Under the pieces are notes generated by a model. It was given only the letters and a program-made list of their open reading frames with translations. It did not search any database and was not told the DNA's origin. A stretch of 43,815 bases of DNA, taken from the NCBI GenBank assembly GCA_025362295.1, contig JANYGX010000025.1:1-43815 (forward strand), read 5' to 3'. Origin of the DNA: Sphingomonadales bacterium (GTDB lineage: Bacteria > Pseudomonadota > Alphaproteobacteria > Sphingomonadales > Sphingomonadaceae). Of this stretch, positions 28,483 to 37,839 are shown in pieces. A program made the position numbers and the translations under genes. Each line of letters starts with the position of its first letter. Positions within the stretch are counted from its first letter, which is position 1.

Positions 28483-29359
28483 AGCGGTGACGACGCGACA
28501 TCCTAAAGCCCAATTGCAGCCTTTCAGCCTCCAACCTGTCAGTTTGGCGCTGGGCGGCGGCGCAGCGCTTGGCTGGGCCCATATTGGTGTGGCACAAATA
28601 CTGGCCGAACGCGGCTTGCCACTGGCGGCCGTTGCCGGCACCTCAATCGGGGCGGTGGTGGCCGCTTGTCTGGCCGACAACAAGCTTGACGCGCTCGAAA
28701 AAATCGCGCGCTCTGCCAATGGCCTGACCGTCATTCGCTATCTTGATGTATCCATGCGCGGTGGCGGCGTGCTTGGCGGTCGCATCATCGAACGCGAGTT
28801 GAGCCGGGTGTTTGGCACACGTCTGATCGAACATCTCGGCATCCCGTGTGCGACTGTCGCCGCTGATCTGGTGACGGGCCAACAAGTGGTGCTGCGCACG
28901 GGATCAGTGAGCGAGGCTGTGCGCGCCTCGCTTGCCATTCCCGGCATATTCACGCCTGTGGTCAAAAACGGCATGGTGCTGACCGATGGCGGCGTCCTGA
29001 ACCCAGTGCCGGTATCCGTCGCCCGTTCGCTGTCGCCCGCACCGGTGATTGCCGTGCATTTGTTTGGCGACCATACAGAGCGTGCTGAAACCATGGGCCT
29101 TCACAAGACAGCCGCTGGCAAGCGCGCCAATATGATATCGATTTCCAGATTGTCCGTGAATTTGATGGTGAGCGCGCTCACGGACGCCAGATTGGCCATC
29201 AACCCGCCGGATGTGCTGATCACGCCGCAAATCGGCCATATCGATGTGGGCGATTTCACCAAGGCTGATATGTTGATCGAGGCTGGCCGAAAGGCTGCCA
29301 TAGCGGCTTGGCCTGCCATAATGGCCATTGCGGCACCGCACCCAGACCAGTCTAAATAA
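28472..29359 (+). CDS. Patatin-like phospholipase (RssA type)
   Basis: A 295-residue patatin-fold serine hydrolase. It has the oxyanion motif LALGGGAALGWAHIG, the nucleophile motif AGTSIGAVVAA (GxSxG) and the catalytic aspartate in LTDGGVLNPVPV. No signal peptide or membrane helix is obvious, so it is probably cytoplasmic or loosely bound to the inner membrane; lipid acyl hydrolysis is family knowledge, and the true substrate is unknown. ATG 28472 overlaps the end of cutA by 11 bases. It closes the ctaA-cutA-patatin run. Confidence 0.88.
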   Translation: MPTEAVTTRHPKAQLQPFSLQPVSLALGGGAALGWAHIGVAQILAERGLPLAAVAGTSIGAVVAACLADNKLDALEKIARSANGLTVIRYLDVSMRGGGVLGGRIIERELSRVFGTRLIEHLGIPCATVAADLVTGQQVVLRTGSVSEAVRASLAIPGIFTPVVKNGMVLTDGGVLNPVPVSVARSLSPAPVIAVHLFGDHTERAETMGLHKTAAGKRANMISISRLSVNLMVSALTDARLAINPPDVLITPQIGHIDVGDFTKADMLIEAGRKAAIAAWPAIMAIAAPHPDQSK

Positions 29360-29447
29360 TAGGCAGTATAATGTTTATGTCTAATTAGTAGGCATATTTT
29401 TCGGCGACATTGTGCGTAAATAGTTTAAATTATGTGGCTCCAGAGTG

Positions 29448-29463
29448 TGGCACAGAGTCTGCA
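29448..29463 (+). promoter_or_regulatory. Sigma-54 (RpoN) promoter of amtB
   Basis: TGGCACAGAGTCTGCA matches the -24/-12 consensus with exactly ten bases between GG and GC. The transcription start should be near 29475, about 25 bases before the amtB ATG. Ammonium transporter genes are classic NtrC/RpoN targets under nitrogen limitation. I do not see a clear NtrC site in the short upstream space. Confidence 0.85.
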
Positions 29464-29499
29464 GCGTGTTTTCCCGACTCGTATTTAGGGAACACCACA

Positions 29500-30966
29500 A
29501 TGAACCTGCGACCCAAAAAATTTACCCCGCCAGCGCTGGTTGCTGTTATCATGCTGTTCACGGCTAAGGCCGCCTTGGCGGCGACAACAACCCCCGTGCC
29601 CAACAAAGGTGACACCGCCTGGATGCTGATCTCGACAGCTCTGGTGCTGATGATGAGCGTGCCTGGCCTTGCTTTGTTTTACGGTGGGCTGGTGCGGACC
29701 AAGAATATGCTCTCGGTGCTAACGCAGGTGTTCATGATTGTGGCGCTGGTTGCCATCCTATGGGTGACCTACGGCTACTCGATAGCCCTCACGGCTGGCA
29801 ACCCCTACTTCGGCAGCTTCGACAAGCTGTTCCTCAAAGGTGTGACGACTGATACACTGGCCGCCACATTTTCAAACGGCGTGGTGCTGCCGGAATATGT
29901 CTATGTGGTGTTCCAGATGACCTTTGCCTGCATCACACCCGCGCTCATTGTCGGGGCCTTTGCCGAGCGGATGAAATTTTCCGCCATTATGCTGTTCATG
30001 GTTTTGTGGGTGACGCTGGTCTATTTCCCGATCTGTCATATGGTCTGGTATTTCGATGGCCCAGATGCGATTGGCGATGCCGCCAGGGCACTGGCCGAGG
30101 CCGCAACGCCAGCGCTCAAAGCCAAGGCACAAATCGCCCTCGATGCCGTGGGCAGCCACGCGGGCCTTATCAACGCCTGGGGTGGGCTGGATTTTGCCGG
30201 CGGCACGGTCGTGCACATCAATGCTGGGATTGCCGGGCTTGTCGGCTGCGTTATGTGCGGCAAACGGCTTGGCTATGGCAAGGATCACATGGCGCCGCAC
30301 TCGCTCACCATGACGATGATCGGCGCGTCGCTACTCTGGGTCGGCTGGTTCGGTTTCAACGCAGGCTCCAATCTTGAGGCGAACGGCGTGACAGCGCTTG
30401 CCTTCATCAACACGTTTGTAGCAACCGCTGCCGCTGCACTCTCATGGGTGTTTGTCGAGTGGATTGGCAAAGGCAAACCATCGTTGCTTGGCGGTGTTAC
30501 GGGCGCTGTGGCGGGTCTGGTTGCGGTGACACCAGCCTCCGGTTTTGCCGGACCCATGGGTTCGATTGTGCTTGGCCTGCTGGTGTCGCCGCTGTGCTAC
30601 ATATTTTGCAGCACGGTGAAGAACGCTTTCAAATATGATGATGCACTCGATGTCTTTGGTGTCCACTGTGTGGGCGGCATTTTCGGTGCCATCATGACCG
30701 GTGTGCTCGTTGCCCCATGGCTTGGCGGCACTGGCCTTACCGATTATACCATTAAGCCCGGCAGCGCATCGCCTGGCGCTTATGTGATGGCGACACAGGT
30801 GTGGATACAGTGCAAGGCCGTGCTGCTCACACTGGCATGGTCTGGCATCGGCTCGGCCATTCTGTATTTCATCATTGATAAAACCATTGGCCTCCGCGTC
30901 AGCCAGGATGTCGAACGCGAGGGCCTCGACCTCGCAGAACACGGCGAACGCGCCTACAATTATTGA
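29500..30966 (+). CDS. amtB: Ammonium transporter AmtB
   Basis: AmtB carries ammonium across the inner membrane. The 488-residue protein has a signal-like first helix (ALVAVIMLFTAKAALA), then about eleven helices. The two pore histidines are in FAGGTVVHINAGIAG and FGVHCVGGIFG, and the cytoplasmic tail is typical (SQDVEREGLDLAEHGERAY). ATG 29500 follows AGGGAA. Most bacteria have glnK directly before amtB; here there is no PII gene, only the sigma-54 promoter. A strong terminator follows. Confidence 0.97.
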   Translation: MNLRPKKFTPPALVAVIMLFTAKAALAATTTPVPNKGDTAWMLISTALVLMMSVPGLALFYGGLVRTKNMLSVLTQVFMIVALVAILWVTYGYSIALTAGNPYFGSFDKLFLKGVTTDTLAATFSNGVVLPEYVYVVFQMTFACITPALIVGAFAERMKFSAIMLFMVLWVTLVYFPICHMVWYFDGPDAIGDAARALAEAATPALKAKAQIALDAVGSHAGLINAWGGLDFAGGTVVHINAGIAGLVGCVMCGKRLGYGKDHMAPHSLTMTMIGASLLWVGWFGFNAGSNLEANGVTALAFINTFVATAAAALSWVFVEWIGKGKPSLLGGVTGAVAGLVAVTPASGFAGPMGSIVLGLLVSPLCYIFCSTVKNAFKYDDALDVFGVHCVGGIFGAIMTGVLVAPWLGGTGLTDYTIKPGSASPGAYVMATQVWIQCKAVLLTLAWSGIGSAILYFIIDKTIGLRVSQDVEREGLDLAEHGERAYNY

Positions 30967-31005
30967 TCAGGTGCACACTCTCCCCAAGATGGCTTGATCA
31001 GTAAG

Positions 31006-31038
31006 AAACCCGGACGTGATGAGCGTCCGGGTTTTGTT
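31006..31038 (+). terminator. Rho-independent terminator after amtB
   Basis: AAACCCGGACG (31006-31016) and CGTCCGGGTTT (31024-31034) make a perfect 11-bp stem around TGATGAG, followed by a T-rich tail (TTTTG). It begins 40 bases after the amtB stop. It is the only strong intrinsic terminator I recognise in the window. Confidence 0.93.
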
Positions 31039-31070
31039 CGTGTGGCCGATTGCCCTGACTTTTGTGGCCA

Positions 31071-31098
31071 TTGACACGAACGACGGCTATTTTATAAG
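31071..31098 (+). promoter_or_regulatory. Sigma-70 promoter of the acyltransferase gene
   Basis: TTGACA (31071-31076) and TATAAG (31093-31098) are separated by 16 bases. The implied start near 31105 fits initiation codons at 31118 or 31133 and excludes the longer in-frame start at 31016, which lies inside the amtB terminator. Confidence 0.65.
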
Positions 31099-31132
31099 AT
31101 TGCTCAGAATTATTTTTATGTGCGGAATCAAA

Positions 31133-32218
31133 ATGGCTACATTGTACACGCTCTCCGCCCCCCCCCCCGACACATCAAGAGACAACAATTTTAATCTCAT
31201 TCGTTTTATTCTTGCCTCAATTGTTATTGTTTCACATGGCTATGATTTAACCACAGGCTCTGTCATGCGGGATGCGTGCTTTAACCTGACCGGACACAGT
31301 TTTGCCTGGTATGCTGTCAATGGATTTTTCACCGTCAGCGGCTATCTGGTCAGCGTCAGTCTGTTTCGCCGCAACAATGTGACGGATTTTTTGCGCGCCC
31401 GTATTTTAAGAATTTTTCCAGGCCTCATTCTCATGGTGTTGAGTGTAACAATTATTATGGGGTTGTTTTTTTCCACGCTACCCATGACACAGTTTCTCAC
31501 GCACCATCAAACACTGCATTTTGTAATGGGAAATTCAAGCCTGCTCAACATTCAGTTTCCGTTGCCGGGTGTCTTCTTGCACAACGCCTCACCCAATTCT
31601 GTGAACGGCTCACTGTGGACATTGCCCTACGAAGCCATGATGTATATCCTGCTTGCAGGTCTTGCTGTAATCGGCGCTGTACAATCAAGGCGCATTTTAC
31701 TGGGCTGCCTGACACTGGCCTGCTGCGTTTATATAGCCATATTTCTGTTGCCAGATCATATCCGGCACCTATCGTATTTTGTGCGCGTTGCGAATTTTCA
31801 AAGGCTGGGATTCTGTTTCCTGCTTGGCATCGTCTACATGCTGGTCCGGCACAGATTGCCAAGCCGTTTTTATATTGTCGCTGCATGGGTGATGGTGTCA
31901 GCGTTATGCCTGCATTATTTTCCCAAAGGCTATGAGACAGTCGTATCCATAGCTTTGGGGTATGGATTGTTCTGGTTTGCCTACGTGCAAAACCACAGTT
32001 TAAAAGCCTTCAATAAAATTCCGGATTTTTCCTATGGGATTTATATATACGCATACCCCGTGCAACAATCACTCATTGTCCTGAAACCAACCCTCACACC
32101 GTGGCAACACATTCCACTCGCTTGGGCCATAACGCTCTGCTTTGCCATGGCCTCATGGTACGCGGTTGAAGAAAGGTCGATTGCCTTGAATAAAAACCTC
32201 AGCCTGCGAGGTCGATGA
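31133..32218 (+). CDS. Acyltransferase 3 family membrane protein (OafA-like)
   Basis: A 361-residue polytopic protein that probably acetylates or otherwise acylates a surface glycan. Family marks: FNLIRFILASIVIVSHG (with the conserved His after helix 1), GFFTVSGYLVSVSLFRR, FLRARILRIFPGL and NGSLWTLPYEAMMY. About ten membrane helices are predicted by eye. ATG 31133 has GGA seven bases upstream; ATG 31118 is also possible. Residues 9-12 (APPP) are encoded by a run of eleven C bases, an unstable tract that could switch the gene on and off. It stands alone after amtB and is AT-richer than its neighbours. Confidence 0.85.
   Translation: MATLYTLSAPPPDTSRDNNFNLIRFILASIVIVSHGYDLTTGSVMRDACFNLTGHSFAWYAVNGFFTVSGYLVSVSLFRRNNVTDFLRARILRIFPGLILMVLSVTIIMGLFFSTLPMTQFLTHHQTLHFVMGNSSLLNIQFPLPGVFLHNASPNSVNGSLWTLPYEAMMYILLAGLAVIGAVQSRRILLGCLTLACCVYIAIFLLPDHIRHLSYFVRVANFQRLGFCFLLGIVYMLVRHRLPSRFYIVAAWVMVSALCLHYFPKGYETVVSIALGYGLFWFAYVQNHSLKAFNKIPDFSYGIYIYAYPVQQSLIVLKPTLTPWQHIPLAWAITLCFAMASWYAVEERSIALNKNLSLRGR
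31158..31168 (+). repeat. C11 homopolymer inside the acyltransferase gene
   Basis: Eleven consecutive C bases follow a G and encode Ala-Pro-Pro-Pro at codons 9-12. Gain or loss of one C would frameshift the gene almost at its start. I saw no other mononucleotide run of this length in the window. Confidence 0.9.
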
Positions 32219-32319
32219 CGGAACGGTTGATTGTGCTGTTAGGCTATAGTGTGTAAAAAGTAGCTATCAGAGAATATTATTATAATCATCAAATAGCACC
32301 GGCCCAAAGGACATTCTGT

Positions 32320-32772
32320 ATGCACCCACAAAACCCCACTCCTGCTGGCTGGCCCCGCCTATCGTCCGGCCTCTATTATCAAAACGCTGCGACCATGATC
32401 GATTGGCTTTGTGCGGCGTTTGGTTTTGAGGTTAAACTAAAAATTGCAGGTGAGAATGGCATGGTCATGCACAGCGAGCTGACCTATGGCGATGGGCTGA
32501 TTATGGTGGGTGGCGAGCGGACTGGTGCTGCTAGTCGCTGGGGTGTTGATATGAAAAGCCCAGCCTCGCTCGCTGGTGCCAACACGCAAGGCTTGATGCT
32601 GTATGTTGATGATGTGGATGCGCACTGTGCCCGTGCGCGCGCCAATGGTGCGACCATTGTCGAAGAGCCAAGCGTGCATGATTACGGCGAGGCCTACTGG
32701 GCCGACCGGAGCTACGGTGCCGTTGACCCCGAGGGTCATCTTTGGTGGTTCAGCCAGCGGCTGCGGGGATAA
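32320..32772 (+). CDS. VOC (glyoxalase/PhnB-like) family protein
   Basis: A 150-residue protein with two beta-alpha-beta-beta-beta units of the VOC fold. It is of the PhnB-like type: LYYQNAATMIDWLCAAFGFEV, LTYGDGLIMVG, LMLYVDDVDAHCARARANGATIVEEPSVHDYGEAYWADRSYGAVDPEGHLWWF. A metal-dependent lyase, isomerase or antibiotic-binding role cannot be told apart from sequence. It lies on its own transcript, and the last 23 bases overlap the 3' end of gltB on the other strand. Confidence 0.9.
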   Translation: MHPQNPTPAGWPRLSSGLYYQNAATMIDWLCAAFGFEVKLKIAGENGMVMHSELTYGDGLIMVGGERTGAASRWGVDMKSPASLAGANTQGLMLYVDDVDAHCARARANGATIVEEPSVHDYGEAYWADRSYGAVDPEGHLWWFSQRLRG

Positions 32773-35700
32773 ACGCGACTTGATCAACCAGCGGGTGCGC
32801 CAGACGACTGACCATTTCGTGTGGACAGATTTGCCAGATATCGCCGCGGGTTTTATCCCAGGCCGCCAGCAAACCCTCCGCCCATTTTGAGGTTGTAGAG
32901 GCCACATGCTCAGCGATGAGAGATTTAAGCACATCCTCCCAATAGCCACTGGCAAGGCGCTGATACAGCACTGTGTCGGTATTGATACGGTCCTCGAAGT
33001 GCCCGTCAGGATCGTAGACAAACGCCATGCCGCCGGTCATGCCGGCACCAAAGTTATCGCCGACGGCCCCCAGAATAACCGCAACGCCGCCGGTCATATA
33101 CTCGCAGCCGTTGGCGCCGCAGCCTTCGATCACAGCGTTGGCACCAGAATTGCGCACCGCAAAGCGCTCACCGGCTTGCCCGGCTGCAAACAGCTTGCCA
33201 GCAGTGGCCCCGTAGAGCACCGTGTTGCCGATAATGGCGTTATCCTGCGTTGCTAGCGTTGACGACACCATGGGCCGCACAGAAATGGTTGCCCCCGATA
33301 ACCCCTTGCCGACATAATCATTGGCCTCGCCAAACACCTCCAGCCGCACGCCCTGCACGGCAAAGGCACCCAGCGACTGGCCACACGAGCCGCGCAGGCG
33401 CACGGTGATATGATCGGGTTGGAGGGATGCCATGCCATATTGGCGGGTGATCGCGGACGACAGCCGCGTGCCAATCGCCCGCATGGTGTTGCGTGCCGCG
33501 TAGGTAAGCTGCATTTTCTCGCCGCGTTCAAACAATGGCTTTGCATCGATCAGCATTTGCGCATCGAGACTGTCCGGCACTTCGTTGCGGTGGGTTGGGA
33601 TATTGAAACGGCGTTGCTCCGGCGGCACATCAACCTTGGCAAGGATCGGGTTGAGATCGAGATCGTCAAGATGCTCGGCCCCGCGCGACACCTGACGCAG
33701 AAACTCGGTGCGCCCGATCACCTCGTTGATGGATTTGACGCCAAGACGTGATAATATTTCGCGCACATCTTCAGCGATGAATGAAAATAGGTTGACGATT
33801 TTTTCCGGTGTGCCAGCAAACTTTTTGCGCAAGGCTTCATCTTGTGTGCACACGCCCACCGGACAGGTGTTGGAGTGGCACTGCCGCACCATGATGCAGC
33901 CCATGGCCACCAGCGACAGCGTGCCGATGCCGTACTCCTCGGCGCCAAGAATAGCGGCAATGACAATATCGCGGCCGGTTTTCAACCCGCCGTCGGTGCG
34001 CAGTTTCACCCGGTGCCTAAGGCCATTCAGCGTCAGCACCTGATTGACTTCCGACAGCCCCATCTCCCACGGTGTGCCCGCATATTTGATGGAGGTTTGC
34101 GGCGATGCGCCAGTGCCCCCCACATGACCGGAAATGAGTATCGTATCGGCATGCGCCTTTGCCACACCAGCGGCCACAGTGCCAATGCCCGCAGACGACA
34201 CCAGCTTCACACACACGCGCGCACGCGGGTTGATCTGTTTGAGATCATAAATCAGCTGTGCCAAATCTTCGATTGAATATATATCGTGATGTGGCGGCGG
34301 CGAGATCAGCGTCACGCCGGGCGTTGCGTGGCGCAACTTGGCGATGAATTCGGTCACCTTGAAGCCGGGCAGTTGGCCACCCTCGCCGGGCTTGGCGCCT
34401 TGCGCCACTTTAATTTCAATTTCGTCGCAGGCATTGAGATATTCAGCCGTCACACCAAAACGACCGGACGCAATCTGTTTGATTGGCGAATTGGCGTTGT
34501 CACCATTGGCATAGGGCTTAAAGCGCGCCGAATCCTCACCGCCCTCCCCACTCACCGACTTCGCGCCGATGCGGTTCATCGCAATGGTCAGCGCTTCGTG
34601 GGCTTCCGGTGACAGCGCACCAAGGCTCATGCCCGGGGTGATAAAGCGCTTGCGGATTTCAGTGATGCTCTCGACATCCTCAATCGCGGTTGGCTGTGTA
34701 GCCCAGTTGAATTCGAGCAGATCGCGGAGAGCAATCGGTGGCTGGTTCCGCACCGCCTTGGCAAATTGCTGGTAGGTCGAATAGCTGTCGTTGGCGACCG
34801 CCTGTTGCAGCATATGCATCAGCTGGCCCTCGTAGCCGTGCGATTCTTGACCAGCACGGTAGCGATAGAGCCCGCCGACCGGCAGCGTCACCACATCACT
34901 CTCATAGGCTTTGCAGTGCCGCTCCGCAATATTCCGGTGCAACGATTTAAGCCCCATGCCGGATATCTTGGTTGGCATGCCGGGGAAGAAATCAGCGACC
35001 AGCGTGCGCGACAAGCCCACCGCTTCGAAGTTGTAGCCGCCGCGATAGGAGGAGACCACAGAAATGCCCATCTTGCTCATGATCTTAAGCAAGCCATCGG
35101 ACATGGCTTTGACATAGCGGCCAACGCAATCGTCCACGGGCAAATGACCAAACAAACCGCGCGCATGCCGATCCGCAATCGCCTCGTGCGCGAGATACGC
35201 ATTCACCGTGGTGGCACCAACACCAATCAGCACGGCAAAATAATGTGTGTCGAGGCATTCCGCTGACCTGACGTTGATCGAGGCAAAGGTGCGCAAGCCC
35301 TTGCGCACCAGATGCGTGTGCACAGCCGCTGCGGACAAAATCATCGGGATTGCGGCTTTACCCCTGGCGACATGCTCATCGGTCAGGAACAGCTGGGATT
35401 TGCCGGAGCGCACAGCGGTCTCGGCCATCTCACGGATATGGTCTATCGCGGCCTTCAGGCCCGCATGACCCCCAGCCGGATCGTACGTGCAATCAACCTC
35501 GAAGGCACTGTCGCCAAAATGTGCCTTGAGCTGCCGCCACGCCAACGACGTCAACACCGGTGTATCGAGCACCACCACATCGTGCTGGCGCGCGTCCTGA
35601 TCCAGCACATTGGCGAAATTGCCAAAGCGGGTCTTGAGGCTCATCACCCGCGCTTCGCGCAACGCATCAATCGGCGGGTTGGTGACTTGCGAAAAATTCT

Positions 35701-37294
35701 GCCGGAAAAAGTGCGACAGGCAGCGCGGGTTGTCGGAGATCACGGCAAGCGGCGTATCATCGCCCATCGAGCCAATGGCTTCCTTGCCGTCTTCAGCCGC
35801 CGGATGCAACAACAGCTCCAGATCTTCAAGGGTGATACCCGCTGCCACTTGGCGCTGGCGCAAGGCCGCACGGCTAAGGCGCGGGGGCTCAAAATCATCA
35901 TAATGTGGCAGGTCTTTGAGCGTTTTGAAGCCCGTCACCCACTGGTTATACGGGTGCTCGGCGGCAATACGGTCCTTGATGGCGCGGTCCTCATAAAGCA
36001 CCCCTTCATCGAGATCGACAGCGATCATCTGACCCGGACCAAGACGGCCCTTTTTCAGCACGTCGGCTTCTGGCACCACCACCATGCCCGCTTCCGATCC
36101 AACAATCAGCAGATGATTGTTGGTGAGAGTATAGCGCATGGGCCGGAGCGCATTGCGGTCCATGCCGGCCACGGCCCAGCGGCCATCGCACATGGCGAGC
36201 GCTGCTGGCCCGTCCCACGGTTCCATCACGGAATTGAAAAAGCTGTACATGGCGCGGTGGTTGTCTGGCATGTTGGTCTGCTGCGACCAACTCTCTGGCA
36301 CCAGCATGGTTTTGGCCGTTGGGGCATCGCGCCCCGCGCGCACAATGGCCTCGAACACCGCATCAAGGGCTGCGGTATCAGAGGCACCCGCTGGTATGAT
36401 CGGCTTGATATCATCGCTATGCTCACCAAACGATTGCGAGGCCATGCGGATTTCGTGGCTCTTCATCCAGTTGCTGTTGCCGCGAATGGTGTTGATCTCG
36501 CCGTTGTGCGCCAGCATGCGGAACGGCTGCGCCAGCCACCACTGCGGAAACGTGTTGGTGGAATAGCGCTGGTGATAGACGGCAAAGCGCGACACAAAGC
36601 GTTCATCTTCAAGGTCTGGATAAAACACGGAGAGCTCCTGCGCGAGACACAGGCCTTTGTAGATAATCGAGCGCGACGATAGCGAGCAGATATAAAAGCC
36701 CGGCACCTGAGCCGCAATCACCTTGCGCTCAATGCGCCGCCGGATGATGTAGAGTGTGCGCTCGAACTCCGCCTGTGCCTGCTCAAGCTTTGGATTGTAG
36801 ATCAGCACCTGTTCGATTTCTGGGCGGGATTGCGCCGCCTTTGTGCCGATCACCGATGCCTCAATCGGCACCTGCCGCCAGCCATAAATCTCATAGCCAA
36901 AACCCAGAATTTCCGTTTCAACAATTTGCCGGCAGGTCTCCTGATCGGTGAAGTTGGTGCGCGGCAAAAACACCTGGCCCACCGCCATCAAACCTGGTTT
37001 CGGCGTATGGCCGGTGCGCTCGATATGCTCAGCAAAAAAGTCAAGCGGGATTTCCACATGAATGCCCGCCCCGTCGCCGGTTTTACCGTCCGCGTCCACA
37101 GCCCCCCGGTGCCAGACCGCACGCAGCGCATCAATCGCAGCACGCACGACGCGGCGTGAGGCGACACCGTTGGTTGCCGCGATGATCCCAACACCACAGG
37201 CATCATGCTCTTCGGCGGCGCGGTACATGCCGGTGGCTTCAAGCTGCGTGCGGCCAGCAGCCATCATGTCTGTGTCGGTGCTGGTGTAGGTCAT
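32750..37294 (-). CDS. gltB: Glutamate synthase (NADPH) large subunit
   Basis: The large subunit takes ammonia from glutamine and adds it to 2-oxoglutarate. The 1514-residue protein is full length. The N-terminal amidotransferase begins with the nucleophile Cys33 (HDACGVGI) after a short propeptide. The FMN-binding synthase domain has GGEDSARFKPYANGDNANSPIKQIASGRFGVT. The 3Fe-4S cluster cysteines are C1133, C1139 and C1144 (CIMVRQCHSNTC), and the glycine-rich beta-helix domain closes the protein (GANGCEYMTGGVAVILG). GGAAAG stands nine bases before ATG 37294. It is downstream of gltD, with about 1.5 kb of other genes between, the reverse of the usual gltB-gltD order. Confidence 0.98.
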   Translation of the reverse strand: MTYTSTDTDMMAAGRTQLEATGMYRAAEEHDACGVGIIAATNGVASRRVVRAAIDALRAVWHRGAVDADGKTGDGAGIHVEIPLDFFAEHIERTGHTPKPGLMAVGQVFLPRTNFTDQETCRQIVETEILGFGYEIYGWRQVPIEASVIGTKAAQSRPEIEQVLIYNPKLEQAQAEFERTLYIIRRRIERKVIAAQVPGFYICSLSSRSIIYKGLCLAQELSVFYPDLEDERFVSRFAVYHQRYSTNTFPQWWLAQPFRMLAHNGEINTIRGNSNWMKSHEIRMASQSFGEHSDDIKPIIPAGASDTAALDAVFEAIVRAGRDAPTAKTMLVPESWSQQTNMPDNHRAMYSFFNSVMEPWDGPAALAMCDGRWAVAGMDRNALRPMRYTLTNNHLLIVGSEAGMVVVPEADVLKKGRLGPGQMIAVDLDEGVLYEDRAIKDRIAAEHPYNQWVTGFKTLKDLPHYDDFEPPRLSRAALRQRQVAAGITLEDLELLLHPAAEDGKEAIGSMGDDTPLAVISDNPRCLSHFFRQNFSQVTNPPIDALREARVMSLKTRFGNFANVLDQDARQHDVVVLDTPVLTSLAWRQLKAHFGDSAFEVDCTYDPAGGHAGLKAAIDHIREMAETAVRSGKSQLFLTDEHVARGKAAIPMILSAAAVHTHLVRKGLRTFASINVRSAECLDTHYFAVLIGVGATTVNAYLAHEAIADRHARGLFGHLPVDDCVGRYVKAMSDGLLKIMSKMGISVVSSYRGGYNFEAVGLSRTLVADFFPGMPTKISGMGLKSLHRNIAERHCKAYESDVVTLPVGGLYRYRAGQESHGYEGQLMHMLQQAVANDSYSTYQQFAKAVRNQPPIALRDLLEFNWATQPTAIEDVESITEIRKRFITPGMSLGALSPEAHEALTIAMNRIGAKSVSGEGGEDSARFKPYANGDNANSPIKQIASGRFGVTAEYLNACDEIEIKVAQGAKPGEGGQLPGFKVTEFIAKLRHATPGVTLISPPPHHDIYSIEDLAQLIYDLKQINPRARVCVKLVSSAGIGTVAAGVAKAHADTILISGHVGGTGASPQTSIKYAGTPWEMGLSEVNQVLTLNGLRHRVKLRTDGGLKTGRDIVIAAILGAEEYGIGTLSLVAMGCIMVRQCHSNTCPVGVCTQDEALRKKFAGTPEKIVNLFSFIAEDVREILSRLGVKSINEVIGRTEFLRQVSRGAEHLDDLDLNPILAKVDVPPEQRRFNIPTHRNEVPDSLDAQMLIDAKPLFERGEKMQLTYAARNTMRAIGTRLSSAITRQYGMASLQPDHITVRLRGSCGQSLGAFAVQGVRLEVFGEANDYVGKGLSGATISVRPMVSSTLATQDNAIIGNTVLYGATAGKLFAAGQAGERFAVRNSGANAVIEGCGANGCEYMTGGVAVILGAVGDNFGAGMTGGMAFVYDPDGHFEDRINTDTVLYQRLASGYWEDVLKSLIAEHVASTTSKWAEGLLAAWDKTRGDIWQICPHEMVSRLAHPLVDQVAFIPAAAG

Positions 37295-37311
37295 GGTTTA
37301 TGCTTTCCGGC

Positions 37312-37839
37312 TCACTTGATTTTTGCAGCATTAGTTTTTGCAGCATTCTTGGACGGCAGTGGCACACGCATCCCGGCAGCTTTCATTTTGGCCAGAATGA
37401 GCGGCGCGGCTTTGTTGACAACCGCGTTCATGTCGGGACCTATGGCGTGCATCACGTCCGGCCCTATTTCCTGTTCGGTGGCACGCATTTTCATCCCCAC
37501 CGGCGAGGTCAGAAAATCTGTGATCTGGCCAAGCTCGGCAGTGGTGAAGTGTTTGTCATAGGCCGCACGCACAACCTTGTTGAATTGCGGCTGTTCGGCT
37601 TTCAATAGCGGCACCATGGTCGATTGAATAATTTCAGCCGCCTCTTTTTGCTTGGCGGCATTCATCTGCACCAGCGGAAAAAACGGTGACATCGCCTCGC
37701 GCGCCACAGCATTGTAACTGTCCTCGGCTTTCATCACCGCAATATAGCGCGTGAGGGCGGCCTCCTTGGCCGGATCGGCATGGGCCAGCGCAGCGTTGCT
37801 TAACAAGATGAACAGGATGGTGAGAAAACGTGTAATCAT
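37312..37839 (-). CDS. DUF2059 family exported protein
   Basis: A 175-residue protein with a signal peptide (TRFLTILFILLSNAALAHA) and a helical domain of the DUF2059 type: LTRYIAVMKAEDSYNAVAREAMSPFFPLVQM...YDKHFTTAELGQITDFLTSPVGMKM. Function unknown, probably periplasmic. The basic C-terminus repeats NAAK (KNAAKTNAAKIK), encoded by a 15-bp tandem unit. Its ATG overlaps the stop of the truncated HepT-like frame, and gltB begins 17 bases after its stop. Confidence 0.87.
   Translation of the reverse strand: MITRFLTILFILLSNAALAHADPAKEAALTRYIAVMKAEDSYNAVAREAMSPFFPLVQMNAAKQKEAAEIIQSTMVPLLKAEQPQFNKVVRAAYDKHFTTAELGQITDFLTSPVGMKMRATEQEIGPDVMHAIGPDMNAVVNKAAPLILAKMKAAGMRVPLPSKNAAKTNAAKIK
37320..37347. 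repeat. 15-bp tandem duplication at the DUF2059 3' end
   Basis: TTTTTGCAGCATTAG (37320-37334) is followed directly by a second copy agreeing over its first 13 bases (37335-37347). On the coding (minus) strand it adds a second NAAK in frame just before the stop. Confidence 0.8.

Noticed and set aside
35312-36682. Long open frame (456 codons) on the plus strand
   Set aside because: It lies fully antisense to gltB, whose protein is intact and conserved throughout; the antisense translation has no recognisable domain. A codon-bias shadow.
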